Below are positions 10,262-18,338 of a DNA stretch of 44,667 bases, one piece after another. Within the stretch, counting starts at the first letter, position 1. Each line of letters starts with the position of its first letter. The stretch spans positions 1 to 44,667 of the forward strand of contig NZ_NUGT01000084.1 in NCBI RefSeq assembly GCF_002574545.1, written 5' to 3'. The translations under genes were made by a program, and so were the position numbers. The stretch is from Bacillus sp. AFS055030. GTDB taxonomy: Bacteria > Bacillota > Bacilli > Bacillales > Bacillaceae_G. The notes beneath the pieces are model-generated. The model worked only from the letters and a program-made list of their open reading frames with translations, did no database searches and was not told the DNA's origin.

Positions 10262-10699
10262 CTATAACTCTGCTGCAGCATTTGCAAGCTTTTCAGTAAT
10301 CTTTGCAAATTGTAATAACTCGTCGTCAGAAAGGTTAAACAAGAAACTTTCAAAAATTGCTTTTCGATCCTGTATCACTGTTTCTAATTTTTTTATACCT
10401 TCCTCAGTTAACATAATATTTACAACTCTACGGTCCTTTTTATCATGTTCTCTATATACAAAATCATTATGTTCTAGTCGATCAATCATAAATGATACCG
10501 CACTTGGTTTTACACCCATCATCTCTGCTATTTCAGATATTTTGCAGCTTTCTTTTTTTCGTAAGTACATTAAAACAAAAAATTGAGTAGCTGTTACACC
10601 ATGACTATTCATACTTTCTGTCACCTTTGGTTGCATTTTATGAATAGTATTTTGAAGTGCAATCTGAATCCGTTCAATGTACTCATTTTTGTTACCCAA
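10262..10699 (-). CDS. MarR family transcriptional regulator
   Basis: DNA-binding regulator of 145 aa with the winged-helix core of MarR proteins: KISEIAEMMGVKPSAVSFMIDRLEHNDFVYRE (recognition region) followed by the wing DKKDRRVVNIMLTEEG. Dimerisation helices lie at both ends. The start is TTG (10697-10699), with GGGGG about 9 nt upstream. It precedes a DHA2 drug exporter in one operon, the common arrangement for a repressor released by the exported drug. Its own promoter carries an 18-bp palindrome, so autoregulation is likely. The inducer is unknown. Confidence 0.92.
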   Translation of the reverse strand: MGNKNEYIERIQIALQNTIHKMQPKVTESMNSHGVTATQFFVLMYLRKKESCKISEIAEMMGVKPSAVSFMIDRLEHNDFVYREHDKKDRRVVNIMLTEEGIKKLETVIQDRKAIFESFLFNLSDDELLQFAKITEKLANAAAEL

Positions 10700-10736
10700 T
10701 AAATTTAACCCCCTTTAAAAATTAATTCAAGTAAAT

Positions 10737-10754
10737 ATTTAATGTATGTTAAAT
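10737..10754. promoter_or_regulatory. Candidate MarR operator palindrome
   Basis: ATTTAA-TGTATG-TTAAAT, a perfect 6+6 bp inverted repeat, 14 nt downstream of the -10 box of the marR-exporter promoter. The position fits a repressor binding site over the early transcribed region. Direct evidence is only the symmetry and location. Confidence 0.5.
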
Positions 10755-10768
10755 AATAATGCTTATTA

Positions 10769-10797
10769 AATATAAAACGTGACAGAAAAATAGTCAA
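10769..10797 (-). promoter_or_regulatory. Sigma-A promoter of the marR-exporter operon
   Basis: TTGACT (10792-10797), 17 nt, TATATT (10769-10774) on the minus strand. Confidence 0.75.
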
Positions 10798-10926
10798 TCA
10801 AATTTATATTAGAAATTTTTAACATTACTTTAATTGTTTATTTTACTAATGATAATGAAAACACTTTCTTTGGCTTTAGGAGATGGTTTTATCATAAGAG
10901 TTCTCGCTAGCTATTTATTAAAAATG

Positions 10927-10963
10927 CAAAAAAAAAAATGCACTCATATTATGAGTGCATTTC
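10927..10963 (-). terminator. Intrinsic terminator of trxA
   Basis: AAATGCACTCAT/ATGAGTGCATTT stem (10936-10947 with 10951-10962) and a run of 11 T on the minus strand right after it. It lies 14 nt past the trxA stop. Confidence 0.92.
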
Positions 10964-10976
10964 TTACAAATTATGA

Positions 10977-11294
10977 TTAACCAATATGTGGAGTAATTAA
11001 TTCTTCTAAAGCTTCTTTAGGTTTGAAACCTAAAGTTTTTTCAACTACTTCGCCGTCTTTAAGAACGAATAATGATGGAATGCTCATAACTTCAAATTTA
11101 GCTGCTGTTTCTTGGTTTTCATCAACATCAACTTTAACAATTTTAACTTTTTCTCCATATTCAGAAGCTAATTCTTCTAATACAGGAGCAATCATTTTAC
11201 AAGGACCACACCAAGTTGCCCAAAAATCAACTAATACTACACCTTCTTTTGTTTCTTCTGCGAACGTTGCGTTTGTTGCATTAACAATTGCCAT
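10977..11294 (-). CDS. trxA: Thioredoxin
   Basis: Small cytoplasmic disulfide reductase of 105 aa, full length. The active site WCGPC is at residues 28-32, with C29 and C32 as the redox pair, and the cis-proline loop [12 protein letters not shown] is present. It reduces ribonucleotide reductase, peroxiredoxins and other targets, using thioredoxin reductase and NADPH. GGAGG lies 8 nt before the ATG. Upstream near 11371-11379 there is an extended -10 (TGGTATACT) without a good -35. It stands alone between its own terminator and the divergent acetyltransferase; uvrC-trxA-etf neighbourhood as in B. subtilis. Confidence 0.97.
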   Translation of the reverse strand: MAIVNATNATFAEETKEGVVLVDFWATWCGPCKMIAPVLEELASEYGEKVKIVKVDVDENQETAAKFEVMSIPSLFVLKDGEVVEKTLGFKPKEALEELITPHIG

Positions 11295-11464
11295 TTATTT
11301 TTCCTCCTACCTGCGCAAGCTACATAAGTAAAATATGTAGATTGACATAATTTGTTATAATTTTAAAGAAAGTATACCACATGAGAATTAGCATTTTCTA
11401 TTTATTTGCTCAAACTTACTATTTCCAAACAAAAGGTTGATATACTAATGAAAGGATTAAAATC

Positions 11465-11935
11465 ATGATAACATTTGAAAGAATTACATCAGACTTAATT
11501 GAAGTAATTGAAGAAATTACAAATTCGAATCAAAATTACAATTTAATGGAGAATGGTTGTTTAACACGGACAAAAGAAGAACTAATGAAGGAATATTTTG
11601 CTTCCTCACACCAAACAGAAACTTATTTTATTAAATTAGATGATACTTATATAGGATTGATTGATTTTTTAGCGCTAAATCCAAAAGATGGTTTTCCTTG
11701 GCTAGGTCTTTTAATGATCCATCATGATTACCATGGATATGGGTTTGGAACAAACGCATTTGTGTTATTTGAAGAGCTACTCATAAAAAGAAATATCCAC
11801 GGTTTGCGATTAGGTGTGTTAATTAATAACCAACAAGCAAAATCTTTTTGGAAATCACAAGGGTTTATATATGTAGAAAATAAAACGAATGCTGATGGTA
11901 TTGAAGTAGAAGTATATGAAAAAATTTATTCATAA
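11465..11935 (+). CDS. GNAT family N-acetyltransferase
   Basis: A 156-aa acetyltransferase of the GCN5-related fold. The acetyl-CoA pyrophosphate loop is HHDYHGYGFGTNA (around residues 94-106, Q/RxxGxG/A type), followed by an NxQAKSFWKSQGF segment typical of motif B. It would transfer acetyl from acetyl-CoA to an unidentified amine. AAAGGA precedes the ATG at 11465. A TGATATACT extended -10 lies about 30 nt upstream, so the leader is short. Monocistronic, divergent from trxA. The substrate cannot be inferred. Confidence 0.85.
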   Translation: MITFERITSDLIEVIEEITNSNQNYNLMENGCLTRTKEELMKEYFASSHQTETYFIKLDDTYIGLIDFLALNPKDGFPWLGLLMIHHDYHGYGFGTNAFVLFEELLIKRNIHGLRLGVLINNQQAKSFWKSQGFIYVENKTNADGIEVEVYEKIYS

Positions 11936-12053
11936 TACTATTTAAACGGTAAATTATTACTTGACTGAACCTCAATAAATTATTGATCTAGTCCATGGGT
12001 AACAATTCCATTCGCTACTTTTGTCACAAATTCGTAATATCTCACTCGGATAA

Positions 12054-12103
12054 TTGTCAGATTTTTATGTTAATATATTATTGAATATAATAATAATATT
12101 CAA
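12054..12103 (+). promoter_or_regulatory. fbpB promoter with Fur-box-like palindrome
   Basis: TTGTCA (12054-12059), 16 nt, TATTAT (12076-12081). A perfect inverted repeat follows: TTGAATAT (12081-12088), 7 nt, ATATTCAA (12096-12103), covering the expected transcription start. The central 19 nt agree with the Fur consensus GATAATGATAATCATTATC at about 13 of 19 positions by my count, so an iron-controlled operator is plausible. Confidence 0.5.
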
Positions 12104-12131
12104 AAAACTTAACATGATAGGAGTGGCATTT

Positions 12132-12290
12132 ATGAGGAAACCTTTACGTAAAACGTTTAATCAACTAGTTAATGAGAATAGACAATCTTTATTACGAAAC
12201 AAAGAGGAAATCGAAAAAATCGAAAGAAAAATTGAAATGCGCCACGAATTATTATCAAAAAAAAGCAAACTAAACAAAGCTATTTCTTAA
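12132..12290 (+). CDS. FbpB family small basic protein
   Basis: A 52-aa basic, helical protein starting MRKPLRKTFNQLVNENRQSL and continuing with a charged K/E/R-rich helix. It matches the FbpB (Fur-regulated basic protein) pattern. In B. subtilis FbpB is made under iron limitation and helps the small RNA FsrA repress iron-rich enzymes, including succinate dehydrogenase. The ATG at 12132 is chosen because AGGAG lies 8 nt upstream; the open frame extends to 12054 but that part overlaps the promoter. A Fur-like palindrome covers the promoter and a strong terminator follows. Function here is inferred from family. Confidence 0.75.
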   Translation: MRKPLRKTFNQLVNENRQSLLRNKEEIEKIERKIEMRHELLSKKSKLNKAIS

Positions 12291-12295
12291 ATTTT

Positions 12296-12325
12296 AAGTA
12301 ATCCTGTAGCGGGATTACTTTTTTG
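12296..12325 (+). terminator. Intrinsic terminator of fbpB
   Basis: AAGTAATCC (12296-12304) pairs with GGATTACTT (12312-12320), followed by TTTTT. Starts 6 nt after the stop codon. Confidence 0.9.
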
Positions 12326-12550
12326 TTGTTCAAAAAAGATTTACCTATTTGTTAATGTTCAATGGATCCCATAAACCAAATTCCTTCTTATATATGCATC
12401 CATATTCTCCACAAAAATTCATTAAAACGTAAAGGATTCTCTCTCGTATATATATGTAGCAAAAATTCCTGAGTCAACTAAAATAGGCGAACTCTTACAA
12501 AATATAGACGTACTATATAGTACATTGGTCTAGAAATTGGAGGTAAAAAT

Positions 12551-12790
12551 ATGCATCATCCATTTTGGAATTCACATCCGCATCATCCCCAACATCCTAT
12601 TAGAAACGGTGCAGGGGGGCATATACAAAACGATCATCAATCAATCATGCAGATGTTCATCAATCTTGAAAATCAAATTACAAACCTTGTAAAAGCAATC
12701 GAAGCAAATAATGAATTACTTAGACAACTTGAACAAAAACAAAATCAAGTTGTAACAAGTGGCGGTGGATCAGTCATTGTTAGGATGTAA
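12551..12790 (+). CDS. Small His/Pro-rich protein, possible spore-associated protein
   Basis: A 79-aa protein that I do not recognise firmly. Residues 1-30 are rich in H, P and N (HHPFWNSHPHHPQHP). Residues 30-68 form an amphipathic helix (SIMQMFINLENQITNLVKAIEANNELLRQLEQ) likely to be a coiled coil, and the end is VVTSGGGSVIVRM. His-rich small proteins with coiled coils are common in the Bacillus spore coat, but that is only a suggestion. TTGGAGG lies 7 nt before the ATG. A perfect 14-bp palindrome (GTACTATATAGTAC, 12510-12523) lies just upstream. The gene stands alone with its own terminator. Confidence 0.65.
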   Translation: MHHPFWNSHPHHPQHPIRNGAGGHIQNDHQSIMQMFINLENQITNLVKAIEANNELLRQLEQKQNQVVTSGGGSVIVRM

Positions 12791-12824
12791 TGACAATGGC
12801 TTGTAAACGAATAGAAGAACCATA

Positions 12825-12860
12825 AAGGAGGTGGTTAAATATTTTTAGCCCCTCTTTTTT
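12825..12860 (+). terminator. Intrinsic terminator
   Basis: GAGG-T-GGTTAAA (12828-12839) pairs with TTTAGCCCCTC (12844-12854) with one bulge, followed by TTTTTT. It ends the small His/Pro-rich gene. Confidence 0.75.
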
Positions 12861-12912
12861 ATTTACATTATTTTTTTTAAGGTCATTTAGGTGGTGTGCA
12901 CTTGAAAATACA

Positions 12913-12946
12913 CAAAAAACCCACAAGATACTACGCTCTTGTGGGA
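12913..12946 (-). terminator. Intrinsic terminator of the fadR-fadB-etfB-etfA operon
   Basis: CCCACAAG (12920-12927) pairs with CTTGTGGG (12938-12945); the minus strand then reads TTTTTT. It lies about 20 nt after the etfA stop. Confidence 0.9.
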
Positions 12947-12964
12947 TTATTTATAGTTTCTATA

Positions 12965-13942
12965 TTAAGAGTTAACTAATACAGCTTTAAATTCTTCTGT
13001 TAATAAAGGTAATACTTCGAATAAGTCACCAACGATTCCATAGTCAGCTACTTTGAAAATATTAGCTTCTGGATCTTTGTTAATTGCAACGATTACTTTA
13101 GAGTTTGACATACCAGCTAAATGTTGAATCGCTCCGGAAATACCACATGCAATATATAAGTCAGGTGTTACAACTTTACCAGTTTGACCAATTTGTAATG
13201 AGTAATCACAGTAATTAGCATCACATGCACCACGAGATGCACCTACAGCAGCACCTAATACTGAAGCTAATTCTTTTAGTGGATTAAAGCCTTCTTCACT
13301 CTTAACTCCACGGCCACCAGCAACGACTACTTTCGCTTCTGAAAGGTCTACACCTTCACTTGCTTTACGCACAACATCTTTGACGATTGAACGTAAGTCT
13401 TTAATTTCAACTGAAACAGTTGCTACATCACCAGTGCGAGTAGCGTCTTTTTCTAATGATGCAATGTTATTTGGACGGATTGTCGCAAAAATAAATGGAT
13501 CTACCATTACTTTTTTCTCGAATGCTTTACCTGAGTAAATCGGACGAGTGAAAACAATATTTCCACCAGCTACTTCGATTGCTGTAACATCTGAAATAAG
13601 ACCACTTTGCATACGAGCAGCAAGTTTCGGAGATAAATCCTTTCCTAAAGCTGTATGACCGAATACTAGACCTTCTGGTTTTTCTTGGTCAATAACTGCT
13701 AAAAGTGCTTGAGAATATCCATCTGAAGTATATGAAGCTAATTTTTCATCTTCAACTACGATTGCACGGTCTGCACCGTATTGAATCATTTCAGTAGCTA
13801 ATGCACTTACTGATTTACCTACTAATACAGCAACTACTTCTCCGCCCTCAGCAACTGTTTTAGCCGCACTTACTGCTTCAAATGAAACATTACGTAGTGA
13901 TCCTTCACGAACTTCGCCTAATACTAATACTTTACGTGACAT
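12965..13942 (-). CDS. etfA: Electron transfer flavoprotein alpha subunit
   Basis: FAD-binding subunit of ETF, which takes electrons from acyl-CoA dehydrogenases during beta-oxidation and passes them toward the quinone pool. The 325 aa end in the ETF-alpha FAD domain (AVGASRGACDANYCDYSLQIGQTG and LYIACGISGAIQHLAGM). The start is ATG 13942, with GGAGG 8 nt upstream; the longer frame begins at a TTG (13957) that lies within that ribosome site. It follows etfB by 67 nt. Last gene of the fadR operon, as in B. subtilis. Confidence 0.96.
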   Translation of the reverse strand: MSRKVLVLGEVREGSLRNVSFEAVSAAKTVAEGGEVVAVLVGKSVSALATEMIQYGADRAIVVEDEKLASYTSDGYSQALLAVIDQEKPEGLVFGHTALGKDLSPKLAARMQSGLISDVTAIEVAGGNIVFTRPIYSGKAFEKKVMVDPFIFATIRPNNIASLEKDATRTGDVATVSVEIKDLRSIVKDVVRKASEGVDLSEAKVVVAGGRGVKSEEGFNPLKELASVLGAAVGASRGACDANYCDYSLQIGQTGKVVTPDLYIACGISGAIQHLAGMSNSKVIVAINKDPEANIFKVADYGIVGDLFEVLPLLTEEFKAVLVNS

Positions 13943-14009
13943 GTTATTTCCCTCCAAAATTTTCTATTACGATATTAATCTATTATTTAAGTTCTACTAT
14001 TCAATAAAA

Positions 14010-14783
14010 TTAGATTACTTTTGCTTCAGAACGTAGTAACGAAACTAATTCTTTTACTTGGTCTTTTAATTCACCTGATAATACTTTGCCCGCTTCTTTC
14101 TTCGCAGGTAGGTAAATTTCAATTGTTTTCGTTTTCGCTTGAACTTCATCTTCGTCTAAATCTAAATCATCTAATTCTAATTCATCTAAAGGCTTTTTCT
14201 TAGCTTTCATAATACCAGGTAAAGATGGATATCTAGGTTCATTTAAGCCTTGTTGAGCAGTGATTAGTAATGGTAAAGATGTTTCGATGATTTCTGTATC
14301 ACCCTCTACATCACGTTCGATTGTAGCTGTCGTACCATTAATGTCAATTTTAGTAATTGTTGTCACGTAAGGAATATTTAATAATTCAGCAACGCGAGGG
14401 CCTACTTGACCAGTACCTCCATCAATTGCCACATTACCTGCTAAAATAATTGAAGGATCTTTATCTTCTAAGTATTTAGCAATAAGTTTTGAAGTAGTGT
14501 ATTGGTCAGCATTTGTAACATCATCTTCAACATTAATTAATACAGCTTTATCAGCACCCATAGCTAGTGCTGTACGAAGTTCTTTTTCACTATCTTCATT
14601 ACCAATTGTTATAACAGTTACTTCGCCACCATGAGCGTCACGAATTTGAATCGCTTCTTCAACTGCATACTCATCGTATGGATTTATAATAAATTCAGCG
14701 CCATCCTCTTGGATTGCACCATTTGAAATTGTAATTTTCTCTTCAGTGTCAAATGTTCTTTTTAATAGTACATAAATGTTCAT
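14010..14783 (-). CDS. etfB: Electron transfer flavoprotein beta subunit
   Basis: Partner of EtfA; the 257-aa beta subunit binds AMP and contacts the dehydrogenase. It starts MNIYVLLKRTFDTEEKI and has the family segments ILAGNVAIDGGTGQVGPRVAELL and TTITKI; the GLNEPRYPSLPGIMKAKKKP segment is the ETF-beta signature. GGGAGGG is about 8 nt before the ATG. Third gene of the fadR-fadB-etfB-etfA operon, so it should be derepressed together with it by long-chain acyl-CoA. Confidence 0.96.
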   Translation of the reverse strand: MNIYVLLKRTFDTEEKITISNGAIQEDGAEFIINPYDEYAVEEAIQIRDAHGGEVTVITIGNEDSEKELRTALAMGADKAVLINVEDDVTNADQYTTSKLIAKYLEDKDPSIILAGNVAIDGGTGQVGPRVAELLNIPYVTTITKIDINGTTATIERDVEGDTEIIETSLPLLITAQQGLNEPRYPSLPGIMKAKKKPLDELELDDLDLDEDEVQAKTKTIEIYLPAKKEAGKVLSGELKDQVKELVSLLRSEAKVI

Positions 14784-14839
14784 TGTTATACCCTCCCAGG
14801 AAATGTAACTACATCTATTTTTTTAAAATATTAAACTAC

Positions 14840-15610
14840 TTATTTATTAAACACTGGTTTTCTTTTTTCTAAAAATGCTGAAATACCCTCTTTTGCATTT
14901 TCAGTTGTAAAAATCTCGCCAAATAATTTTGACTCTTCTTCTACCGCTTCATGATATGAAGGCGTTCTAGTAGAAGATAGTAGTTGTAGAATATATTGAA
15001 TTGATTGCATACTTTTATTCGCAATTTTAGCTGCTAATGCATTTGCTTCGTCTAATAATGTTTCTTCTGGCACTACAATTGTAGCTAATCCAATTTTCCC
15101 AGCTTCAACACCAGAAATTGGTTCAGAAGTGGCAAGCATAACTAAAGCTTTATCTTTACCTACATAACGTGGTAATCGTTGTGTGCCAGCAAAACCAGGA
15201 ATAATTCCTAAGTTTAATTCAGGTAAACCAAGTTTTGCGTTATCTGCAACTACTCGAATATGACAGCTCATTGCAAATTCTAATCCGCCACCTAGTGCAG
15301 CTCCGTGAATTGCTGCGATGATTGGCTTAGAATAATTTTCAACGCGATCAAATACTAATTGACCTCTTCTTGCAACAGCTGCTGCATCTTCAGCATTTTT
15401 GAAAGAAGTAAATTCTTTAATATCTGCACCTGCAGAGAAAAATCTGCCTTCACCATGAACAACTAAAACGCTTACATCATTGTTAGTTTCCAATTCATCT
15501 AAACGCTTAACTAAATCAGCAAAAACAACCGAAGACATTGCATTTGCTGGTGGATTTTGAATTGTTAATAATGCAATACCATCGGATATTTTACATTGAA
15601 TTAAACTCAC
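14840..15610 (-). CDS. fadB: Enoyl-CoA hydratase
   Basis: Crotonase-fold enzyme that hydrates trans-2-enoyl-CoA to 3-hydroxyacyl-CoA in beta-oxidation. In the 256 aa, FSAGADIKEF (58-67) and GAALGGG (104-110, followed by L-E111) form the oxyanion hole region, and the two likely catalytic acids are E111 and E131 (LPELNLGIIPGFAGTQRLPR). The start is GTG (15608-15610) 7 nt after GGAGG; an ATG one base away is out of frame. Operon position after fadR supports the name used in B. subtilis. Confidence 0.93.
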   Translation of the reverse strand: MSLIQCKISDGIALLTIQNPPANAMSSVVFADLVKRLDELETNNDVSVLVVHGEGRFFSAGADIKEFTSFKNAEDAAAVARRGQLVFDRVENYSKPIIAAIHGAALGGGLEFAMSCHIRVVADNAKLGLPELNLGIIPGFAGTQRLPRYVGKDKALVMLATSEPISGVEAGKIGLATIVVPEETLLDEANALAAKIANKSMQSIQYILQLLSSTRTPSYHEAVEEESKLFGEIFTTENAKEGISAFLEKRKPVFNK

Positions 15611-15647
15611 ATCTATTCCTCCCTATTTTTCAAAATGTACTAGAACG

Positions 15648-16235
15648 TTAATTTTGGTACCCGCATCCTCTTATTAATAGTTGGTGAACTTTATCGGCTT
15701 TTGACTCTAAGTCCTGTTTTTGACCTGTCATTACCCAATGTGTCATCACTTCATCAATCGTGCCGAAGATCATTTGTCTAGCTGTTCGAATATCCAATTG
15801 TTTGTCGAACAAACCACTATTGATCCCTTCATTTAAAATGGAATCAATGATATGTAAATACTCTTTCAGTACCTCATTTATTCTTAATCTAAGGTCAATA
15901 TTTGTTTGTCTTACTTCTAATTGCATAACGATTGCTAAATGTGAATCTTTAGACATTTCATAAAAGTGAGTTTTTACCAACATTAATAATTTCGATATCG
16001 CGTCCGGTTTACCTTCTATTTTTTCACGAATTTTTTCAGTAAAATTTCCCATCTTCTCTTCAAACAGTGAAATTAAGATGGATTCTTTATTTTTAAAATA
16101 CAAATAAATTGTTCCGTCAGCTACACCAGCCTGTTTTGCAATTTTAGAAACCTGCGCCTGATGATAACCATTTTCAGCAATGACAACAACTGCAGCATCA
16201 ATTATTTGTTTATATTTTGGTTTATCTCTTTTCAT
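15648..16235 (-). CDS. fadR: Fatty-acid degradation repressor, TetR family
   Basis: TetR-type repressor of 195 aa. The N-terminal helix-turn-helix is at about residues 25-45 (VSKIAKQAGVADGTIYLYFKNKESIL); the rest is the ligand domain, which in B. subtilis FadR binds long-chain acyl-CoA and then releases DNA. A palindrome matching the FadR box lies 22 nt upstream of the ATG. AGGAG is about 8 nt before the ATG at 16235. It is the first gene of its own transcript with fadB-etfB-etfA, so the repressor controls itself and the pathway. Confidence 0.95.
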   Translation of the reverse strand: MKRDKPKYKQIIDAAVVVIAENGYHQAQVSKIAKQAGVADGTIYLYFKNKESILISLFEEKMGNFTEKIREKIEGKPDAISKLLMLVKTHFYEMSKDSHLAIVMQLEVRQTNIDLRLRINEVLKEYLHIIDSILNEGINSGLFDKQLDIRTARQMIFGTIDEVMTHWVMTGQKQDLESKADKVHQLLIRGCGYQN

Positions 16236-16257
16236 TTTTATTTACTCCTTCTAACAG

Positions 16258-16275
16258 TGAATGAATAATCATTCA
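16258..16275. promoter_or_regulatory. FadR operator
   Basis: TGAATGAATAATCATTCA is an 18-bp palindrome that fits the B. subtilis FadR box (TGAATGA, 4 nt, TCATTCA). It lies at the expected transcription start of the fadR operon, just after the -10 box, where a bound repressor would block initiation. Confidence 0.92.
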
Positions 16276-16282
16276 TATTCTT

Positions 16283-16311
16283 ATAATACAGATTTATCAG
16301 AAAATTGTCAA
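16283..16311 (-). promoter_or_regulatory. Sigma-A promoter of the fadR operon
   Basis: TTGACA (16306-16311), 17 nt, TATTAT (16283-16288) on the minus strand, with the FadR box directly downstream. Confidence 0.88.
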
Positions 16312-16464
16312 TTGTCCTGTAATATTTTTTTATGTAGATAATCTCTTTGTAAAAGATTTTATAACCCGACTATTTTTAACCTTTGTACTTTCATACTATT
16401 TTATTAGGTTTCTTTTCTAATCAATCTTAAAATTTATTTTAACATAGTTTTTATATCACTTCGA

Positions 16465-16500
16465 AGTAGAAAGAGGGATGCTTATGTCATCATCCCCCAT
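16465..16500 (-). terminator. Probable terminator of lcfA
   Basis: On the minus strand GGGGGATG (16491-16498) pairs with CATCCCTC (16473-16480) through one G-T pair, followed by TTTCTACTT. It starts 8 nt after the lcfA stop and would split lcfA from the fadR operon. Confidence 0.6.
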
Positions 16501-16506
16501 CTATTA

Positions 16507-18213
16507 CTAGATCAAATTTTCATCAGAATCATTCGGTTTCATACTTTTTAGTTTTTCTTCTTCAAGTAATGTTCTTCTTAAAATTTTACCAATCATTGTC
16601 TTTGGCAATTCACTTCTAAATTCATAAAATCTCGGAACTTTATAAGCTGCTAAATATTTCCGACAAAAGTCATCTAGTTCAGTCTCAGTCACTGATTTTC
16701 CTTCTTTTAATACAATGTAAGCTTTAACTGTTTCTCCACGATATGAATCAGGAATTCCAACTACCACTGCTTCTTTAATAGCCTCATGTTCATATAATAC
16801 TTCCTCAATATCTCTAGGGTAAACGTTAAACCCTCCTGCATTGATCATATCTTTCTTACGGTCAACGATATAAAAGAAACCTTCTTCATCCATATAACCT
16901 AAATCACCTGTATATAACCAGCCATCCTTTAATGTCCCTGCAGTTTCTTCTGGACGATTCCAATACCCCTTCATTACTTGTGGTCCAGAAACGATTACTT
17001 CACCAATTTCACGATAAGGTAATTCCTCGTCAGTTTCTAGTGATACAATTTTAGCATCTGTACTTGGCCAAGGGACTCCAATGCTACCCGTTACTCGCTT
17101 ATCCCATAAGAAATTACTATGTGTAACTGGAGAAGCTTCTGATAAACCATATCCCTCTACTAATTTTCCACCTGTCACCTTTTCAAATTGTTCTTGCACT
17201 TCGACAGGTAATGCTGCAGAACCACTTAAGCAAGCATGAATACTTGAAATATCGTAATTCTTTAATTCCGGATGATTTAATAATGCAATATACATCGTTG
17301 GTGCACCTGGGAACAATGTAGGTCGATATTTATTTATCGCTTTAAGCATTTGGGTTGCATCAAATCTTGGAACAATAATCATTTCATACGCACACATGAT
17401 TGATAAGTTCATACATGTTGTCATGCCATATACGTGAAAAAATGGTAATACAGTCAAAATCTTTTCTTGACCCTTCTTACTTTTATATAACCATTTTTCC
17501 GCCATTAACGTATTCGATGCTAAATTTTTATGTGTAAGCATTACACCTTTAGGAAATCCTGTAGTTCCTCCTGTATATTGAAGTATGGCTACATCTTCTA
17601 CACTGCTACTTGAAAGATCTTGTTCGATTGGTGCAGATATTTGCATAATAAAACTAAATTGATGAATCGAATGATCATTAGGAATTTCAGGTGCCTTTGG
17701 CTGTTTTGAATAAGGATATAAAAGCTTTTTAAAAAACGGTAAATAGTCCTTAATGGAAGTAACAAAAATATGTTGAAGATTAGTAGATTTTTTTACTTCG
17801 TATACTCTATTAATTAATAAATCTAAACAAATAATAGCGGTTGCACCACTATCATTCATTTGATATTCAAGTTCACGCTCAGTATATAGCGGATTTGTTT
17901 GGACGATAATTGCTTCAGCAAAAAGTATCCCATAATAAGCGATCACCGCTTGAGGACAATTAGGAAGCATAATTGCAACCCGATCACCTTTTTTAATTCC
18001 TAAATTCCTTAAAAAATTGGCAAACCTTAATGACTGAATATAAATTTCATTAAAGGTCATCGATTTCCCAAGGAAATTAAGCGCTTTCTTTGCTGGATAT
18101 TTTGAAGCTGTTTGCTTTAAATATGTTGGTAATAAATCAAACTGTGCGTCTATTGTAGCTGGTATTTGCTTTGGATACTGACTCACCCAAGGCCTTAATC
18201 TTGGTTCCTCCAT
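16507..18213 (-). CDS. lcfA: Long-chain fatty-acid-CoA ligase
   Basis: AMP-forming ligase that activates fatty acids to acyl-CoA, the entry step of beta-oxidation. The 568 aa contain the P-loop-like AMP-binding motif YTGGTTGFPKGVMLTHKN (about residue 210), GYGLSEASP, and the FACS-type C-terminal motif GWLYTGDLGYMDEEGFFYIVDRKKDMI. K near the end (PKTMIGKILRR) is the conserved adenylation lysine. I choose ATG 18213, preceded by GGTGGTG; the frame also has GTG codons at 18225 and 18222. It has its own promoter here rather than heading the fadR transcript. Confidence 0.93.
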   Translation of the reverse strand: MEEPRLRPWVSQYPKQIPATIDAQFDLLPTYLKQTASKYPAKKALNFLGKSMTFNEIYIQSLRFANFLRNLGIKKGDRVAIMLPNCPQAVIAYYGILFAEAIIVQTNPLYTERELEYQMNDSGATAIICLDLLINRVYEVKKSTNLQHIFVTSIKDYLPFFKKLLYPYSKQPKAPEIPNDHSIHQFSFIMQISAPIEQDLSSSSVEDVAILQYTGGTTGFPKGVMLTHKNLASNTLMAEKWLYKSKKGQEKILTVLPFFHVYGMTTCMNLSIMCAYEMIIVPRFDATQMLKAINKYRPTLFPGAPTMYIALLNHPELKNYDISSIHACLSGSAALPVEVQEQFEKVTGGKLVEGYGLSEASPVTHSNFLWDKRVTGSIGVPWPSTDAKIVSLETDEELPYREIGEVIVSGPQVMKGYWNRPEETAGTLKDGWLYTGDLGYMDEEGFFYIVDRKKDMINAGGFNVYPRDIEEVLYEHEAIKEAVVVGIPDSYRGETVKAYIVLKEGKSVTETELDDFCRKYLAAYKVPRFYEFRSELPKTMIGKILRRTLLEEEKLKSMKPNDSDENLI

Positions 18214-18237
18214 ACCATTCACCACCAGTATTTTAAA

Positions 18238-18251
18238 AGTATGTTCGTACT
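18238..18251. promoter_or_regulatory. Inverted repeat at the lcfA transcription start
   Basis: AGTATG-TT-CGTACT (one G-T pair) lies 7 nt after the -10 box of lcfA, where a FadR box might have been expected. It is a candidate operator of unknown regulator. Confidence 0.35.
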
Positions 18252-18257
18252 AAAATT

Positions 18258-18286
18258 AGTATATGTTACAAATTTCAGCTATACAA
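18258..18286 (-). promoter_or_regulatory. Sigma-A promoter of lcfA
   Basis: TTGTAT (18281-18286), 17 nt, TATACT (18258-18263) on the minus strand, about 45 nt before the lcfA ATG. Confidence 0.7.
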
Positions 18287-18338
18287 TCAAAATATTAAGA
18301 ATATTTAATCATTAGTGTTTTTTTAATTTTATTGGTAT

